Source of the DNA: Kaistia dalseonensis
GTDB taxonomy: Bacteria; Pseudomonadota; Alphaproteobacteria; Rhizobiales; Kaistiaceae
DNA: 64,000 nucleotides
NCBI RefSeq assembly: GCF_030814715.1
Contig: NZ_JAUSVO010000006.1
Location: 62,001-126,000, forward strand
Reading direction: 5' to 3'
Shown here: one piece after another, positions 1 through 8,775 of the stretch
How the letters are laid out: every line of letters begins with the position of its first letter
Position numbering within the stretch: the first letter of the stretch is position 1
Notes under the pieces: generated by a model
What the model saw: the letters and a program-made list of their open reading frames with translations, nothing else
Database searches by the model: none
Told to the model about the DNA's origin: nothing
Translations under genes and position numbers: made by a program

Positions 1-318
1 CGGCTCGATGGCGCCAGCCACTTCCAGATCTACTGGCATGTCGCGCTGCCGCTCTGCCGCAACGCGCTGGTGACGCTGGCCATCCTCACCTTCATGCAGA
101 CATGGGGCAATTACATGTGGCCGCTCATCGTCAGCTCGCGCCCCGAAATGTACACGGTCGGTCAGGTCGTCGGACTGTTCAACTCGCCGCTGTCGCACCA
201 GACGGTCGACACGGTGATGACCGCCAATCTTCTCGCCGCGATCCCCCCGCTCGTCTTCTTCCTGATCTTCCAGCGCAAGATCGTCGCGGGCATCGCCATG
301 TCGGGAACCAAGGGCTGA
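1..318 (+). CDS. Sugar ABC transporter permease, C-terminal fragment (MalG/UgpE type)
   Basis: Open from the first base of the window, so only the last 105 residues are present. They begin inside the cytoplasmic EAA loop of binding-protein-dependent permeases (DGASHFQIYWHVALPLCR, about residues 3-20), which docks on the ATPase, and continue into two hydrophobic segments before a short basic tail. The shape fits the MalG/UgpE/LacG inner-membrane subunit of carbohydrate importers (CUT1). The ATPase gene follows 13 bases later on the same strand, so they form one operon. The substrate cannot be read from this piece; the kinase and SIS genes downstream point to a sugar or amino sugar. Left edge truncated by the window. 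Confidence 0.85.
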   Translation, partial: RLDGASHFQIYWHVALPLCRNALVTLAILTFMQTWGNYMWPLIVSSRPEMYTVGQVVGLFNSPLSHQTVDTVMTANLLAAIPPLVFFLIFQRKIVAGIAMSGTKG

Positions 319-331
319 TCGGAGAACAATC

Positions 332-1453
332 ATGGCATTCCTCGACATCAAGGCCGTCTCCAAGTCCTTCGGCGCCCAAAGCGTGCTCAAGGACGTCGAC
401 CTCTCCATCGAGCGCGGCGAATTCGTCGTGTTCGTCGGGCCGTCGGGCTGCGGAAAATCAACGCTGCTGCGGATCATCACAGGGCTCGAGACCGTCAGCT
501 CGGGGACGATCTCGATCGAAGACGAGGTGGTCAACGATGTCGAGCCGGCCAAGCGCGGCACGGCGATGGTGTTCCAGTCCTATGCCCTCTATCCGCATAT
601 GACGACCTTCCAGAACGTCTCGTTCAGCCTGCGCATGGCCCATCGCCCGCGCGCCATGATCGCCGACAAGGTGCAGAAGGCTGCGGCGATCCTCCGGCTC
701 GACACGCTGCTGGAGCGCAAGCCCGGCCAGCTTTCCGGCGGCCAGAAGCAGCGCGTCGCCATCGGTCGGGCGATCGTGCGCGAGCCGCGCGTGTTCCTGT
801 TCGACGAGCCGCTGTCGAACCTTGATGCGGAGCTCCGCGTGCAGATGCGGGCCGAGTTGATGGACCTGCACCGGCGCCTCGGCACGACGATGATCTATGT
901 CACGCACGACCAGGTCGAGGCGATGACACTGGCCGACAAGATGGTGGTGATGCATGCCGGCCGGGTCCAACAGGCGGGCAAGCCGCTCGACCTCTATGAC
1001 GACCCCGACAATCGCTTCGTCGCCGGCTTCGTCGGTTCGCCCAAGATGAATTTCCTGCCCGCAACCGTGCTCTCCTCGTCGGGAGAGGGCCTCCGCCTCG
1101 GCCATATCGGCGGCACGGGCGAGGCGACGCTGCCCTTTTCCGCGCCCGGTCTCGCCGGGCCGATCGAGATCGGCCTCCGTCCCGAGCGGCTGCACCTGCT
1201 GGCGCCGGGCACGACCCCGCCCGTCGACAGGCTGGTCGTCGAAGGCACGGTGGCGCTGGTCGAGGAGCTGGGATCGGAGAGCTTCGTCCATATGGACCTT
1301 GCCGACGGAACGCGGATGACGATCCGCGCCGGGCGCGACGAAGTCGTGCATGAACGATCGCTGCGGGCGACCGCCGATCTCCGCCACGCCCTGCTGTTCG
1401 GTGCCGATGGCCTGCGCATCCGCAGCCGGACCCAGGGCGGAGTGCAGCCATGA
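332..1453 (+). CDS. Sugar ABC transporter ATP-binding protein (MalK/UgpC type)
   Basis: 373-residue ATPase that energises the importer whose permease end lies just upstream. Walker A is GPSGCGKST (residues 36-44), the Q-loop glutamine is near 82, the ABC signature LSGGQKQR starts at 134, Walker B FLFDEP is near 155-160 and the switch histidine (YVTHD) is near 192. The roughly 140 residues after the nucleotide-binding domain form the TOBE/MOP-like regulatory tail of CUT1 ATPases, and total length is typical of that group. GGAGAA at 320-325 is a ribosome site for the ATG. Its stop overlaps the start of the kinase gene by four bases (ATGA), indicating translational coupling. Confidence 0.93.
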   Translation: MAFLDIKAVSKSFGAQSVLKDVDLSIERGEFVVFVGPSGCGKSTLLRIITGLETVSSGTISIEDEVVNDVEPAKRGTAMVFQSYALYPHMTTFQNVSFSLRMAHRPRAMIADKVQKAAAILRLDTLLERKPGQLSGGQKQRVAIGRAIVREPRVFLFDEPLSNLDAELRVQMRAELMDLHRRLGTTMIYVTHDQVEAMTLADKMVVMHAGRVQQAGKPLDLYDDPDNRFVAGFVGSPKMNFLPATVLSSSGEGLRLGHIGGTGEATLPFSAPGLAGPIEIGLRPERLHLLAPGTTPPVDRLVVEGTVALVEELGSESFVHMDLADGTRMTIRAGRDEVVHERSLRATADLRHALLFGADGLRIRSRTQGGVQP

Positions 1454-2406
1454 CCCTCGCTTCGGCTGAGATGCCGCTGATCGTCGGCATCGACATCGGC
1501 GGCACCAAGACGCATCTGCGCGCGGAGTCTGTTTCAGATGGGCCGGCGCGCGACCTGGTGGTGCCGAGCCATGAATGGCGGACCCGCGATTGGGATCGCG
1601 ACGCCGTGCGGCTGCTCGACATGGTCGCGCGCTTCGTCGAGGGTGCACCGGTCGCCGCCATCGGCATCGGCGCGCATGGCTGCGACGATGCCGCGGAATG
1701 CGAGGCCTTCCGTGTGGCCCTCGCCGCGCGGACGGCAACGCCGCTATCGGTCGTCAACGACGCCGAACTGATGCCGCTGGCGCTCGGCCTTGCCGAACAG
1801 ATCGGCGTTGTTGCCGGCACCGGCTCGATCGCGGTCTGCCGTCCCTCGCCACAGCAGATGCTGGTGGCGGGCGGCTGGGGCTGGATCATCGGCGACGAGG
1901 GCAGCGCGTCCGGCCTGGTGCGCGAGGCGGTGCGCGCCGTCGCCCGCCATTTCGACGCCGGCGGCTCCCGCCGCGAGCCCCTGGTCGAGGCGATCTTCGA
2001 GACCTTGCAGGTGCCCTCCGTGCCGCGGCTCGGCAGCACGCTCTCTGAGCTGCGCTCCGCCGCCACCGTCGGCCGCCACGCCACGGCGGTTTTCCAGGCC
2101 GCCGAAGCGGGCTCAACACTGGCGGCGACGGTCATACGCGAAGGCGGTCGCGCCCTCGCCCAGTTGGCAGCGCTGCTCGAGGCGCGGGGTGCCGGTGCGC
2201 GTCATGCGGTGGCCGGCGGCAGCGTCATCGCCGCGCAGCCGCTGCTGTGGCAGGCCTTCGCCGCCGAATTGGCCGAAGCCTCGGCCGGCCGCATAGCGGC
2301 CCATCTCTTCACCGGCTCCCCGGTCGAAGGCGCCTGTCGCCTTGCCGCCAGCCTCGCCCAATCCCCGGCCGGAGACGGAATGCGTTCCGCCGCGGCCCTG
2401 TCATGA
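1450..2406 (+). CDS. BadF/BadG/BcrA/BcrD-type kinase, probable N-acetylglucosamine kinase
   Basis: 318-residue member of the actin-like ATPase superfamily. The N-terminal phosphate-1 loop reads GIDIGGTKTH (from about residue 14), the second phosphate motif AGTGSIA is near 120 and a GDEGSASG element near 145 is characteristic of BadF-type N-acetylglucosamine kinases. In this family the enzyme phosphorylates an amino sugar in the cytoplasm with ATP. Start ATG overlaps the ATPase stop and its own stop overlaps an ATG by one base pattern (ATGA), so it sits inside a tightly coupled operon. Placed between a sugar importer and a SIS protein, it probably traps the imported sugar as a 6-phosphate. Exact substrate is inferred, not shown. 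Confidence 0.8.
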   Translation: MTLASAEMPLIVGIDIGGTKTHLRAESVSDGPARDLVVPSHEWRTRDWDRDAVRLLDMVARFVEGAPVAAIGIGAHGCDDAAECEAFRVALAARTATPLSVVNDAELMPLALGLAEQIGVVAGTGSIAVCRPSPQQMLVAGGWGWIIGDEGSASGLVREAVRAVARHFDAGGSRREPLVEAIFETLQVPSVPRLGSTLSELRSAATVGRHATAVFQAAEAGSTLAATVIREGGRALAQLAALLEARGAGARHAVAGGSVIAAQPLLWQAFAAELAEASAGRIAAHLFTGSPVEGACRLAASLAQSPAGDGMRSAAALS

Positions 2407-2423
2407 TCCGGAAAGGACCCCCC

Positions 2424-3422
2424 ATGAGCTATCGTTCCACCATCGCCCGCCAGCCCCAGGCGCTGGCCGATACCCATGCGGCCGCCCGGGCCGAACTTGC
2501 CGGGCTCGAGCTCTCGTCGCTCGACCGGCCGGTGATCGGCGTGACCGGCATCGGCGCCAGTTTCGCTGCAGCGGTCGTGATCGCGGCGGAGTTGCAGGCG
2601 CAGGGCCGGCGCGGCTTCGCCATCCGCGCGGCCGACATGGCGGAAGGACACGACCTTTGCGATGCGCTGATCGGTCTGTCGCATCGCGGTCGCAGCGTCG
2701 AGACCGTCGACGCGCTGGCGAAGCTGCCCTCCGCGACCCGGCTCGCCATCACCAACGACCCGACGAGCCCGCTCGCGGAGGCTGCCAACCTGCATGTGCG
2801 CCTCGCCAACGGCTCCGACGCGACGCCGTCCAGCACCGGGTACACCGCGACGCTTCTCGCCGCCGGCATGGTCGTCGAGAAGCTCGGCGGCGGAACGGCC
2901 GATGCCTTCGCTGCCCTGCCCGCGCTCGCCTCGGAGGTATTGACCAATGCGGCGGAGAAGATGGAGCGGCTCGGCCGCTTGTTCCAGAACCGCCGCGCGA
3001 TCGACTGCGTCGGAGCCGGTGCGTCGCTGGGCACGGCCGACGGCGCCTCGCTCCTGATCCGCGAAGCGTCGCGCATCCCGGCCTCGGCCTATGACACGCG
3101 CCACTATCTGCACGGGCCGATGGAATCGATGGACGCGACCACGGGCGTCGTCCTTTTCGGCGCCGGGCGCGAGATTGAACTCGCGCGGCACCTGGAACAG
3201 ATCGGTTGTCCGGCCCTGCTCGTCACCACGGCCGACGGGGTCGCCGACGGCGAGCTGCTGACCGTGATCCGCGTGCCGCACTCGGACAATGTGATAGCCC
3301 AGGGCATCATCGACATCTTCGCGGCGCAACTGTTCGCGGCGCAACTTTCGGATGCGGCCGGCTTGACGGACACCAAGTTCCGCTACCGCATGTCCGACAC
3401 CAAGGTGCCGCAGGCGGCCTGA
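2424..3422 (+). CDS. SIS-domain protein, NagB-II/AgaS-like sugar-phosphate isomerase or deaminase
   Basis: 332 residues with two tandem SIS (sugar isomerase) domains, roughly residues 30-165 and 185-325, as in the isomerase half of GlmS and in the glucosamine-6-phosphate deaminase NagB-II. The N-terminus (RQPQAL) resembles that group, and the first domain holds the GIGASFAAA phosphosugar loop. I start it at 2424, where GGAAAGGA (2410-2417) is well spaced; an upstream ATG at 2403 overlaps the kinase stop but has no comparable ribosome site. With the kinase it makes a plausible amino-sugar catabolic pair: phosphorylation, then isomerisation and deamination. A simple isomerase or ketose-bisphosphate role remains possible. 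Confidence 0.78.
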   Translation: MSYRSTIARQPQALADTHAAARAELAGLELSSLDRPVIGVTGIGASFAAAVVIAAELQAQGRRGFAIRAADMAEGHDLCDALIGLSHRGRSVETVDALAKLPSATRLAITNDPTSPLAEAANLHVRLANGSDATPSSTGYTATLLAAGMVVEKLGGGTADAFAALPALASEVLTNAAEKMERLGRLFQNRRAIDCVGAGASLGTADGASLLIREASRIPASAYDTRHYLHGPMESMDATTGVVLFGAGREIELARHLEQIGCPALLVTTADGVADGELLTVIRVPHSDNVIAQGIIDIFAAQLFAAQLSDAAGLTDTKFRYRMSDTKVPQAA

Positions 3423-3448
3423 CGGCGGCCGCACGGGAAGGACGGAGG

Positions 3449-4609
3449 ATGAGCGCGATGAAGGACTTTGCCGACCTCGAGCTCGGCTTCGACATCCCTG
3501 CCCTTCCCGGAATGAGCGAGGCCGAGGTGCAGACGCCCTGCCTGATCCTCGACCTCGATGCGCTCGAGGCAAATCTCGCGCGGATGGCGGATTTCGTCGC
3601 CAGCCGCGGCCTCAGGCTCAGGGCCCATGGCAAGATGCACAAGTCGGTCGACGTCGCGCGATTGCAGATGACGATCGGCGGCGCCTCGGGCCTTTGCTGC
3701 CAGAAGGTCAGCGAGGCCGAGGTGTTCGTTCGCGGCGGCATCCGCGATATCCTCATCACCAACGAGGTGCGCAGCCCGGTGATGATCGACCGGCTGGCCC
3801 GGCTACCGCAGTCCGGCGCGCGGCTCGCGGTCTGCGTCGATGATCCGACCAATGTGCCGCAACTCGCCGAGGCGGTTCAGCGCCACGGCACGGAACTCGG
3901 TTGCTTCGTCGAAGTGGATTGCGGCGCCGGCCGCTGCGGGCTCTCCGATCCGGAGGCTGCGCTCGCGCTTGCCCGCTCCATCGCATCAGCGCCTGGCCTC
4001 AGCTTCGCGGGTATCCATGCCTATCAGGGCGGCATGCAGCATCTGCCGACCTATGCCGAACGCGAGACGGCCTTCGCCGCCGCGCTCGCGATCACGCGCG
4101 CCGTCGTCGACCGGATCGAGGCAGCCGGGCTGCCGGTTCCGCTCGTGACCGGCGGCGGCACGGGCAGCCATCCGCTCGAGGCGGCTTCTGGCCTCTATGG
4201 TGAATTGCAGTGCGGCTCCTACGCCTTCATGGATGCCGCCTATGGCCGCGTTCGCGGCGAGGATGGTGGGCGGCTGGATGGCGAATGGCGCAACGCCCTT
4301 TTCCTGCTGACATCGGTGCTGTCCTGCCCCGCCCCGGGGCGTGCCGTCTGCGATGCCGGGCTGAAGGCGCAATCGGCCGATTCCGGCCTGCCGGTGGTCT
4401 CCGGCCCGGAGGGCGTTCGCTACACGAAATGGACGGACGAGCACGGCGAACTCGCCGATCCCGACGGTCGGCTCGCCATCGGCGATCGACTGCGGCTGGT
4501 GCCCGGCCATTGTGACCCCACCTGCAACCTGCATGACTGGTATGTCGGGATCCGCAACGGCAAGGTCGAGACGATCTGGCCGGTCTCGGCGCGCGGCAAG
4601 CTCTTCTGA
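3449..4609 (+). CDS. PLP-dependent D-threonine aldolase / D-serine dehydratase (DSD1) family enzyme
   Basis: 386 residues. The alanine-racemase-type TIM barrel begins with TPCLILDLDALEANL (near residue 30), carries the PLP lysine in RAHGKMHKS (near 65), the GGTGSH phosphate loop near 235, and a C-terminal HCDPTCNLHD motif whose His and Cys bind the metal in DSD1-type enzymes. Such enzymes cleave or dehydrate 3-hydroxy-D-amino acids using PLP and a divalent metal. GGAGG lies directly ahead of the ATG at 3449; the ATG at 3458 has slightly better spacing and is an alternative start. It closes the sugar-uptake operon, which is unusual company and hints at a 3-hydroxy-amino-acid intermediate. Confidence 0.82.
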   Translation: MSAMKDFADLELGFDIPALPGMSEAEVQTPCLILDLDALEANLARMADFVASRGLRLRAHGKMHKSVDVARLQMTIGGASGLCCQKVSEAEVFVRGGIRDILITNEVRSPVMIDRLARLPQSGARLAVCVDDPTNVPQLAEAVQRHGTELGCFVEVDCGAGRCGLSDPEAALALARSIASAPGLSFAGIHAYQGGMQHLPTYAERETAFAAALAITRAVVDRIEAAGLPVPLVTGGGTGSHPLEAASGLYGELQCGSYAFMDAAYGRVRGEDGGRLDGEWRNALFLLTSVLSCPAPGRAVCDAGLKAQSADSGLPVVSGPEGVRYTKWTDEHGELADPDGRLAIGDRLRLVPGHCDPTCNLHDWYVGIRNGKVETIWPVSARGKLF

Positions 4610-4771
4610 GGCCCGTCCTGACGGTCAAATAGCTGGCGAGCGGCACGGGATCATGATGCCGCCCTTCGGGAGCATCGCCGACGAACGCCACGTGCGAGGG
4701 AGGCCTTTGGTCAATTCCCACGGGACCATTGGCGACGCGCGACCTCAACCCCCAGACGGCCTCGGCTCTGA

Positions 4772-5677
4772 TCACGTCACGCGCGCCTTCTCGGCCAAAA
4801 AATCCAGCAGCGCGCGGATGCGGGCCGGGAGCGGTCCGCCCTGGCCGAGATAGACGGCATGGACCTCTTCCAGATCGCCGGGATTATGGTCCTCCATGAC
4901 GGCGACGAGCCGGCCGGCGGCGATGTCGTCGCGGACCGTGAAGGCCGCGAGGCGGGCAAGACCGGCGCCGCAGATCACGAGCTGCCGCAGCGCCTCGCCA
5001 TCGCTCGTCTGGACGCTGCCGACGATCGGCAGCACGATTGTCCGCTCGCCGTCACTGAGCGGCCAGCCATCGACCGAGCGCACATAGCAGAAGCCGAGCC
5101 GGTTATGCCGCTCCAGTTCGGCGATCGTGGTCGGCAAACCGAAGCGCTCGATATGGGCCGGAGCCGCGACCACCATCATGCGCGTCGCGCCGAGCTTGCG
5201 TGCGACGAGACTGGAACTCTTCATCGGCCCGGCGCGGATCGCGATGTCCGTCCGCTCTTCCATCAGGTCGACGACCTTGTCGGTCTGCACGATATCGAGC
5301 GTCACGCCCGGATGCAGCGCGAGGAATTCGGCCACCAGCGGCGCCAGGAGATGATTGCCAAAGGAGGCGCTGGTGTTGATGCGGATGCGCCCCACGGCGC
5401 GCTCGCCGGTCGAGACGCTGCGCTCGGCCTCGTCCAGATCGGCCAGTATGGTGGTGCAGCGCTCATAAAAGGCGCTGCCCTCGGGCGTCAGTTGCAGCTT
5501 GCGCGTCGAGCGGTTGATGAGGCGCGCGCCGAGGCGCGTCTCGAGCCGGCCCATCAACTTGCTCACCGCCGACGGCGTCATCCGGCAGGCGCGCGCCGCG
5601 GCCGTGAAGCCGCCGAGCTCGACCACCCGCACGAACACCTCCATCTCGCCCGATCGATTGACGTCCAGTCGCGACAT
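4772..5677 (-). CDS. LysR-family transcriptional regulator
   Basis: 301 residues. The winged helix-turn-helix occupies about residues 8-68 (GGFTAAARACRMTPSAVSKL, ending LINRSTRKLQLTPEG), followed by a linker helix and a periplasmic-binding-type effector domain from about 92 to 295. The conserved sequence after the HTH places it in the CrgA/PA3398-like branch that usually controls a divergent oxidoreductase gene. It is divergent from the aldo/keto reductase at 5812, with 134 bases between the starts, so that reductase is its likely target, together with itself. The inducer cannot be told from sequence. Confidence 0.9.
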   Translation of the reverse strand: MSRLDVNRSGEMEVFVRVVELGGFTAAARACRMTPSAVSKLMGRLETRLGARLINRSTRKLQLTPEGSAFYERCTTILADLDEAERSVSTGERAVGRIRINTSASFGNHLLAPLVAEFLALHPGVTLDIVQTDKVVDLMEERTDIAIRAGPMKSSSLVARKLGATRMMVVAAPAHIERFGLPTTIAELERHNRLGFCYVRSVDGWPLSDGERTIVLPIVGSVQTSDGEALRQLVICGAGLARLAAFTVRDDIAAGRLVAVMEDHNPGDLEEVHAVYLGQGGPLPARIRALLDFLAEKARVT

Positions 5678-5683
5678 GATGAT

Positions 5684-5700
5684 TTGAACTCACAGATCAA
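5684..5700. promoter_or_regulatory. Possible LysR operator half-site pair
   Basis: An inverted repeat TTGA-N9-TCAA seven bases upstream of the regulator start, in the 134-base gap between the divergent lysR and aldo/keto reductase genes. Its size and position fit a LysR T-N11-A site, but the arms are only four bases long, so chance occurrence is quite possible. Confidence 0.25.
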
Positions 5701-5811
5701 GTGACGCCGAGCAGTCTAGCTCATCATCGCCGACAGGTCGATCTTGGACGGCGAGACGAGGCGCGCCATCCGCGCCGCTGTCACAACCAATCGAAGAACA
5801 GGAGATCGACC

Positions 5812-6846
5812 ATGGATTATCGCCATCTGGGCGCATCGGGCCTCAAGGTGCCGTTGCTGAGCTTTGGCGCCGGCACCTTCGGCGGCAGCGGGCCGCTTTT
5901 CGGCGCCTGGGGACAGACCGACGCCGATGAAGCACGACGGCTGGTCGATATCTGCCTCGAAGCCGGCGTCAATCTGTTCGACACCGCCGATGTCTATTCG
6001 AACGGCGCCTCGGAAGAGGTGCTCGGCGCGGCGATCAAGGGCCGGCGCGGCGATGTCCTGATCTCGACCAAGACCTCGCTGCCGATGGGCGATGGGCCGA
6101 ACGATTCCGGCTCGTCGCGCCTTCGGCTGATCCGCGCCGTCGAGGATGCATTACGCCGGCTCAACACCGACTATATCGACCTGCTGCAACTGCACGCCTT
6201 CGATGCCGGCACGCCGATCGAGGAGGTCCTGTCGACGCTCGACGGCCTCGTTCGTTCCGGCAAGGTCCGCTATGTCGGCGCATCGAACTTCGCCGGCTGG
6301 GAATTGATGAAGTCGCTCGCGCTCGCCGAAGCACGCGGCTATCCGCGCCATGTCGCCCACCAGGTCTATTATTCGCTGGTCGGCCGCGACTATGAGTGGG
6401 AATTGATGCCGCTCGCCCGCGACCAGGGCGTCGGCGCGCTGGTCTGGAGCCCGCTCGGCTGGGGCCGCCTGACCGGCAAGATCCGTCGCGGCCAGCCGCT
6501 GCCGGCGGGAAGCCGGCTGCACACGACCGCGGCCTTCGGCCCGCCCGTCGATGATGAAAAGCTGTTCGACATCGTCGAGGTGCTCGATGCGATCGCGGAA
6601 GAGACCGGCAGGACCGTGCCGCAGGTCGCGATCAACTGGCTGCTGCGGCGCCCGACGGTTTCCTCCGTCATCATCGGCGCGCGCAACGAAGAACAGCTGC
6701 GCCAGAATCTCGGCGCCGTCGGCTGGGCGCTCTCGGCCGAGCAGGTGGCCCGGCTCGATGCGGTCAGCGCCATGACCGCGCCCTACCCCTATTTCCCCTA
6801 TCATCGCCAGGAAGGGTTCGCCCGGCTCAATCCACCTATCGTGTGA
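5812..6846 (+). CDS. Aldo/keto reductase
   Basis: 344 residues forming the NADPH-dependent (alpha/beta)8 barrel. The catalytic set is visible: Asp in FDTADVYS, Tyr in the same segment (near residue 60), Lys in LISTKTS (near 84) and His in LLQLHAF (near 127); SSVIIGARNEEQL near 283 is the C-terminal cofactor-binding stretch. This is the IolS/YajO-like branch (general aldehyde or ketone reduction). The ATG at 5812 follows AGGAG with seven bases; the reading frame is open further upstream but without a start context. Divergent from the LysR gene, its probable regulator. Natural substrate unknown. Confidence 0.9.
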   Translation: MDYRHLGASGLKVPLLSFGAGTFGGSGPLFGAWGQTDADEARRLVDICLEAGVNLFDTADVYSNGASEEVLGAAIKGRRGDVLISTKTSLPMGDGPNDSGSSRLRLIRAVEDALRRLNTDYIDLLQLHAFDAGTPIEEVLSTLDGLVRSGKVRYVGASNFAGWELMKSLALAEARGYPRHVAHQVYYSLVGRDYEWELMPLARDQGVGALVWSPLGWGRLTGKIRRGQPLPAGSRLHTTAAFGPPVDDEKLFDIVEVLDAIAEETGRTVPQVAINWLLRRPTVSSVIIGARNEEQLRQNLGAVGWALSAEQVARLDAVSAMTAPYPYFPYHRQEGFARLNPPIV

Positions 6847-7036
6847 AAGGGTTGCCGGGTTTACCGGATTCAATCTGCGAAGAAGGCCGGCGGCGGTTTT
6901 GTATTGTGACTGCCGTCGGTGAAATATGACTTTCCTGCACGGCTTTTCTGCTGATACATCGGCGCCGGGTGAATCGTGACACCACGGCGGCTCGCTCGAA
7001 CCATCTCTGTCGCAGCGAGCCATCAGGACCGTCACC

Positions 7037-7768
7037 ATGACCGAACCCGTTTCCTACCGCCAATCCCTGCCGCTGGAGCCGCTGGCGATCCTCCAGCGCG
7101 CCGTCCTGATGGGCCGCGCCCTGGTGGGCGTGCGCGCCGGTGGCGCCCTGCTGGAGCGGATTGGCATTCTCGACGGCATCGTCGAGGAGAACGGCCTCAT
7201 CGTCTCGCATGGTGCGCGCCACGAAACGCGGATCGACCCGAAGGCGATCGTCGCGATCGTCGCCGATCGCAGCGAGACCCCGCACGATACCGTGCTCACC
7301 TATATCGATTTCCTCGACCGGAACGGTGATTCCGTCATCAAGGTCACGGCGCTTGATGGCCCCGAGGGCCTCGACGCGACGCTCGAAGGCTTTGCCCGCG
7401 CGCCGCTGCCCTATCAGCCGCCGCTTGAGCGTTCCGCCGTCGCCGTGGAGCCGAGCGATATTGGCGCCGTCCCGCTCCTCGCCGCCAAGGCCAATGGCGA
7501 TGCGGTCACCCTTGCCGTCACCCGGGCGGGCAGCTTCCAGTCCTGGACCGGCGTGATCGAGAAGGTCCATTTCGGCCACAACTACATCAACATCATCCAG
7601 CCCGAGGTGCACCTGCATCTGCGCGGCCAGGTGATCGGAAGCTGGGACACCGAGGTCGAGGGCGACCGGCTCGTCCTGACAGCGCTGGATCCGGCCGACG
7701 CGCCGATCGGCCTCACGGTCAGCGGCGATGCCATGGCCTTCGCCGAACCGCTTTCCCTCGACGCCTGA
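7037..7768 (+). CDS. Compact HemS/ChuX-fold protein (heme-utilisation-like), lacking the usual heme-ligand helix
   Basis: 243 residues that I recognise as two half-repeats of the HemS/ChuS fold. The first (about 15-120) ends in IDFLDRNGDSVIKV, matching the FFD..G.A.HKV element of HemS; the second (about 150-240) contains FQSWTGVIEKV and YINIIQPEVHLHLR, matching the G.iE.v...WiNV and LHL elements. HemS is about 345 residues; here the linker with the conserved heme-ligating histidine and its helix is missing. Neighbours are an aldo/keto reductase and a LysR gene, with no TonB receptor or heme ABC transporter nearby. It may bind another tetrapyrrole or ligand. Fold assignment moderate; function not assigned. 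Confidence 0.6.
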   Translation: MTEPVSYRQSLPLEPLAILQRAVLMGRALVGVRAGGALLERIGILDGIVEENGLIVSHGARHETRIDPKAIVAIVADRSETPHDTVLTYIDFLDRNGDSVIKVTALDGPEGLDATLEGFARAPLPYQPPLERSAVAVEPSDIGAVPLLAAKANGDAVTLAVTRAGSFQSWTGVIEKVHFGHNYINIIQPEVHLHLRGQVIGSWDTEVEGDRLVLTALDPADAPIGLTVSGDAMAFAEPLSLDA

Positions 7769-7796
7769 CCCCCACGCGACAAGCAGGCGGCCGCGC

Positions 7797-8660
7797 TCAC
7801 GCCGCGCGGGCGAGCGAGACGCGGTCGCAGAAGCTCACGATCAGCTCGGCCAGGCCACGCACGGCCGGGCCGGCATTCGGCGCCACCAGCAGGGCGAGTT
7901 CGGTCGGCGGCACGCGTCCGAAGCCGTCGGCCGGGCCGAGCCGCCGGTAGTTCGGCCTCGCGAAACGCTCCTCGACCAGCGCGACGCCGAGCCCTCCGGC
8001 GACCGCCGCGTCGATGCCGATCAGGCTCGCGCTCTCATAGGTGATGCGCCAGCGTCGTCCCGATACCTCAAGCGCGTGGATCGCCCGGTCACGATAGCGG
8101 CAGCCCTGCGGGAAGGCCACCAACGGCACCGGATCGGCCTCCCGCCAATCCCGCCCCTCGGACGCGACCCAGACCAGCCGCTCCGGCCATACGCCATGGG
8201 CCGGACCACCGCCCGCGTCGCGCTTCAACAGCACGAGGTCGAGATCGCCGCGCGACAGGCCCGCATCAAGCGCGACCGACAGATCGCAGCGCACATCGAG
8301 CCGGGCATCCGGCCAGGCCCTGGCGAAGCCCGAGACCAGATCGGTCAGCTCAACGATCGCGAAATCCTCGGTCAGCCCGAGCCGCACATGCTCACTCGCG
8401 CGCGGCGCCGCGACCGCCACCCGCGCCTCCTCGGCGAGGTCCAGCAGCCGGCGGGCATAGCCGATCAGCCGCTCCCCTTCCGGGGTCAACTGGACGCCGC
8501 GTCCGTCGCGGACGAGCAGCCGCGTACCGGCGAGTTCTTCGAGCCGCCGGATCTGTTGGCTGACGGTCGACTGGGTCTTGTGCACGCGCTCGCCCGCCCG
8601 CGTGAACCCGCCCGCATCGACGACCGATACGAAGCTGCGCAGAAGGTCGAGATCGAACAT
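7797..8660 (-). CDS. LysR-family transcriptional regulator
   Basis: 287 residues. Helix-turn-helix at about residues 3-62 (LLRSFVSVVDAGGFTRAGER, then TQSTVSQQIRRLE), linker helix, then effector-binding domain from about 85. I start it at 8660 because GGAGG is five bases upstream; an in-frame ATG at 8675 would put that site inside the gene. Divergent from the EamA exporter at 8776 with 115 bases between starts, and the gap carries a LysR-type inverted repeat, so it probably regulates that exporter. Convergent with the HemS-like gene, whose stop is 28 bases away. Confidence 0.9.
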   Translation of the reverse strand: MFDLDLLRSFVSVVDAGGFTRAGERVHKTQSTVSQQIRRLEELAGTRLLVRDGRGVQLTPEGERLIGYARRLLDLAEEARVAVAAPRASEHVRLGLTEDFAIVELTDLVSGFARAWPDARLDVRCDLSVALDAGLSRGDLDLVLLKRDAGGGPAHGVWPERLVWVASEGRDWREADPVPLVAFPQGCRYRDRAIHALEVSGRRWRITYESASLIGIDAAVAGGLGVALVEERFARPNYRRLGPADGFGRVPPTELALLVAPNAGPAVRGLAELIVSFCDRVSLARAA

Positions 8661-8672
8661 CGACACCTCCAT

Positions 8673-8719
8673 CATTCAGATATCGAATGATTAGCATCCA
8701 AACATTCAATTTCCAAATG
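8673..8719. promoter_or_regulatory. Candidate LysR operator between divergent lysR and EamA genes
   Basis: CATTC-N7-GAATG at 8673-8689 embeds a T-N11-A core, the generic LysR recognition pattern, and a second looser copy (CATT...AATG) sits at 8703-8719, the two centres about 30 bases apart. The region is noticeably AT-rich against its surroundings. Spaced paired sites of this kind are typical of LysR recognition and activation sites. Confidence 0.45.
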
Positions 8720-8775
8720 CTGCGCCGCCGGCCTATGCCCATGCCGGACAACAAAGGCAATCCGGACGACAACGA

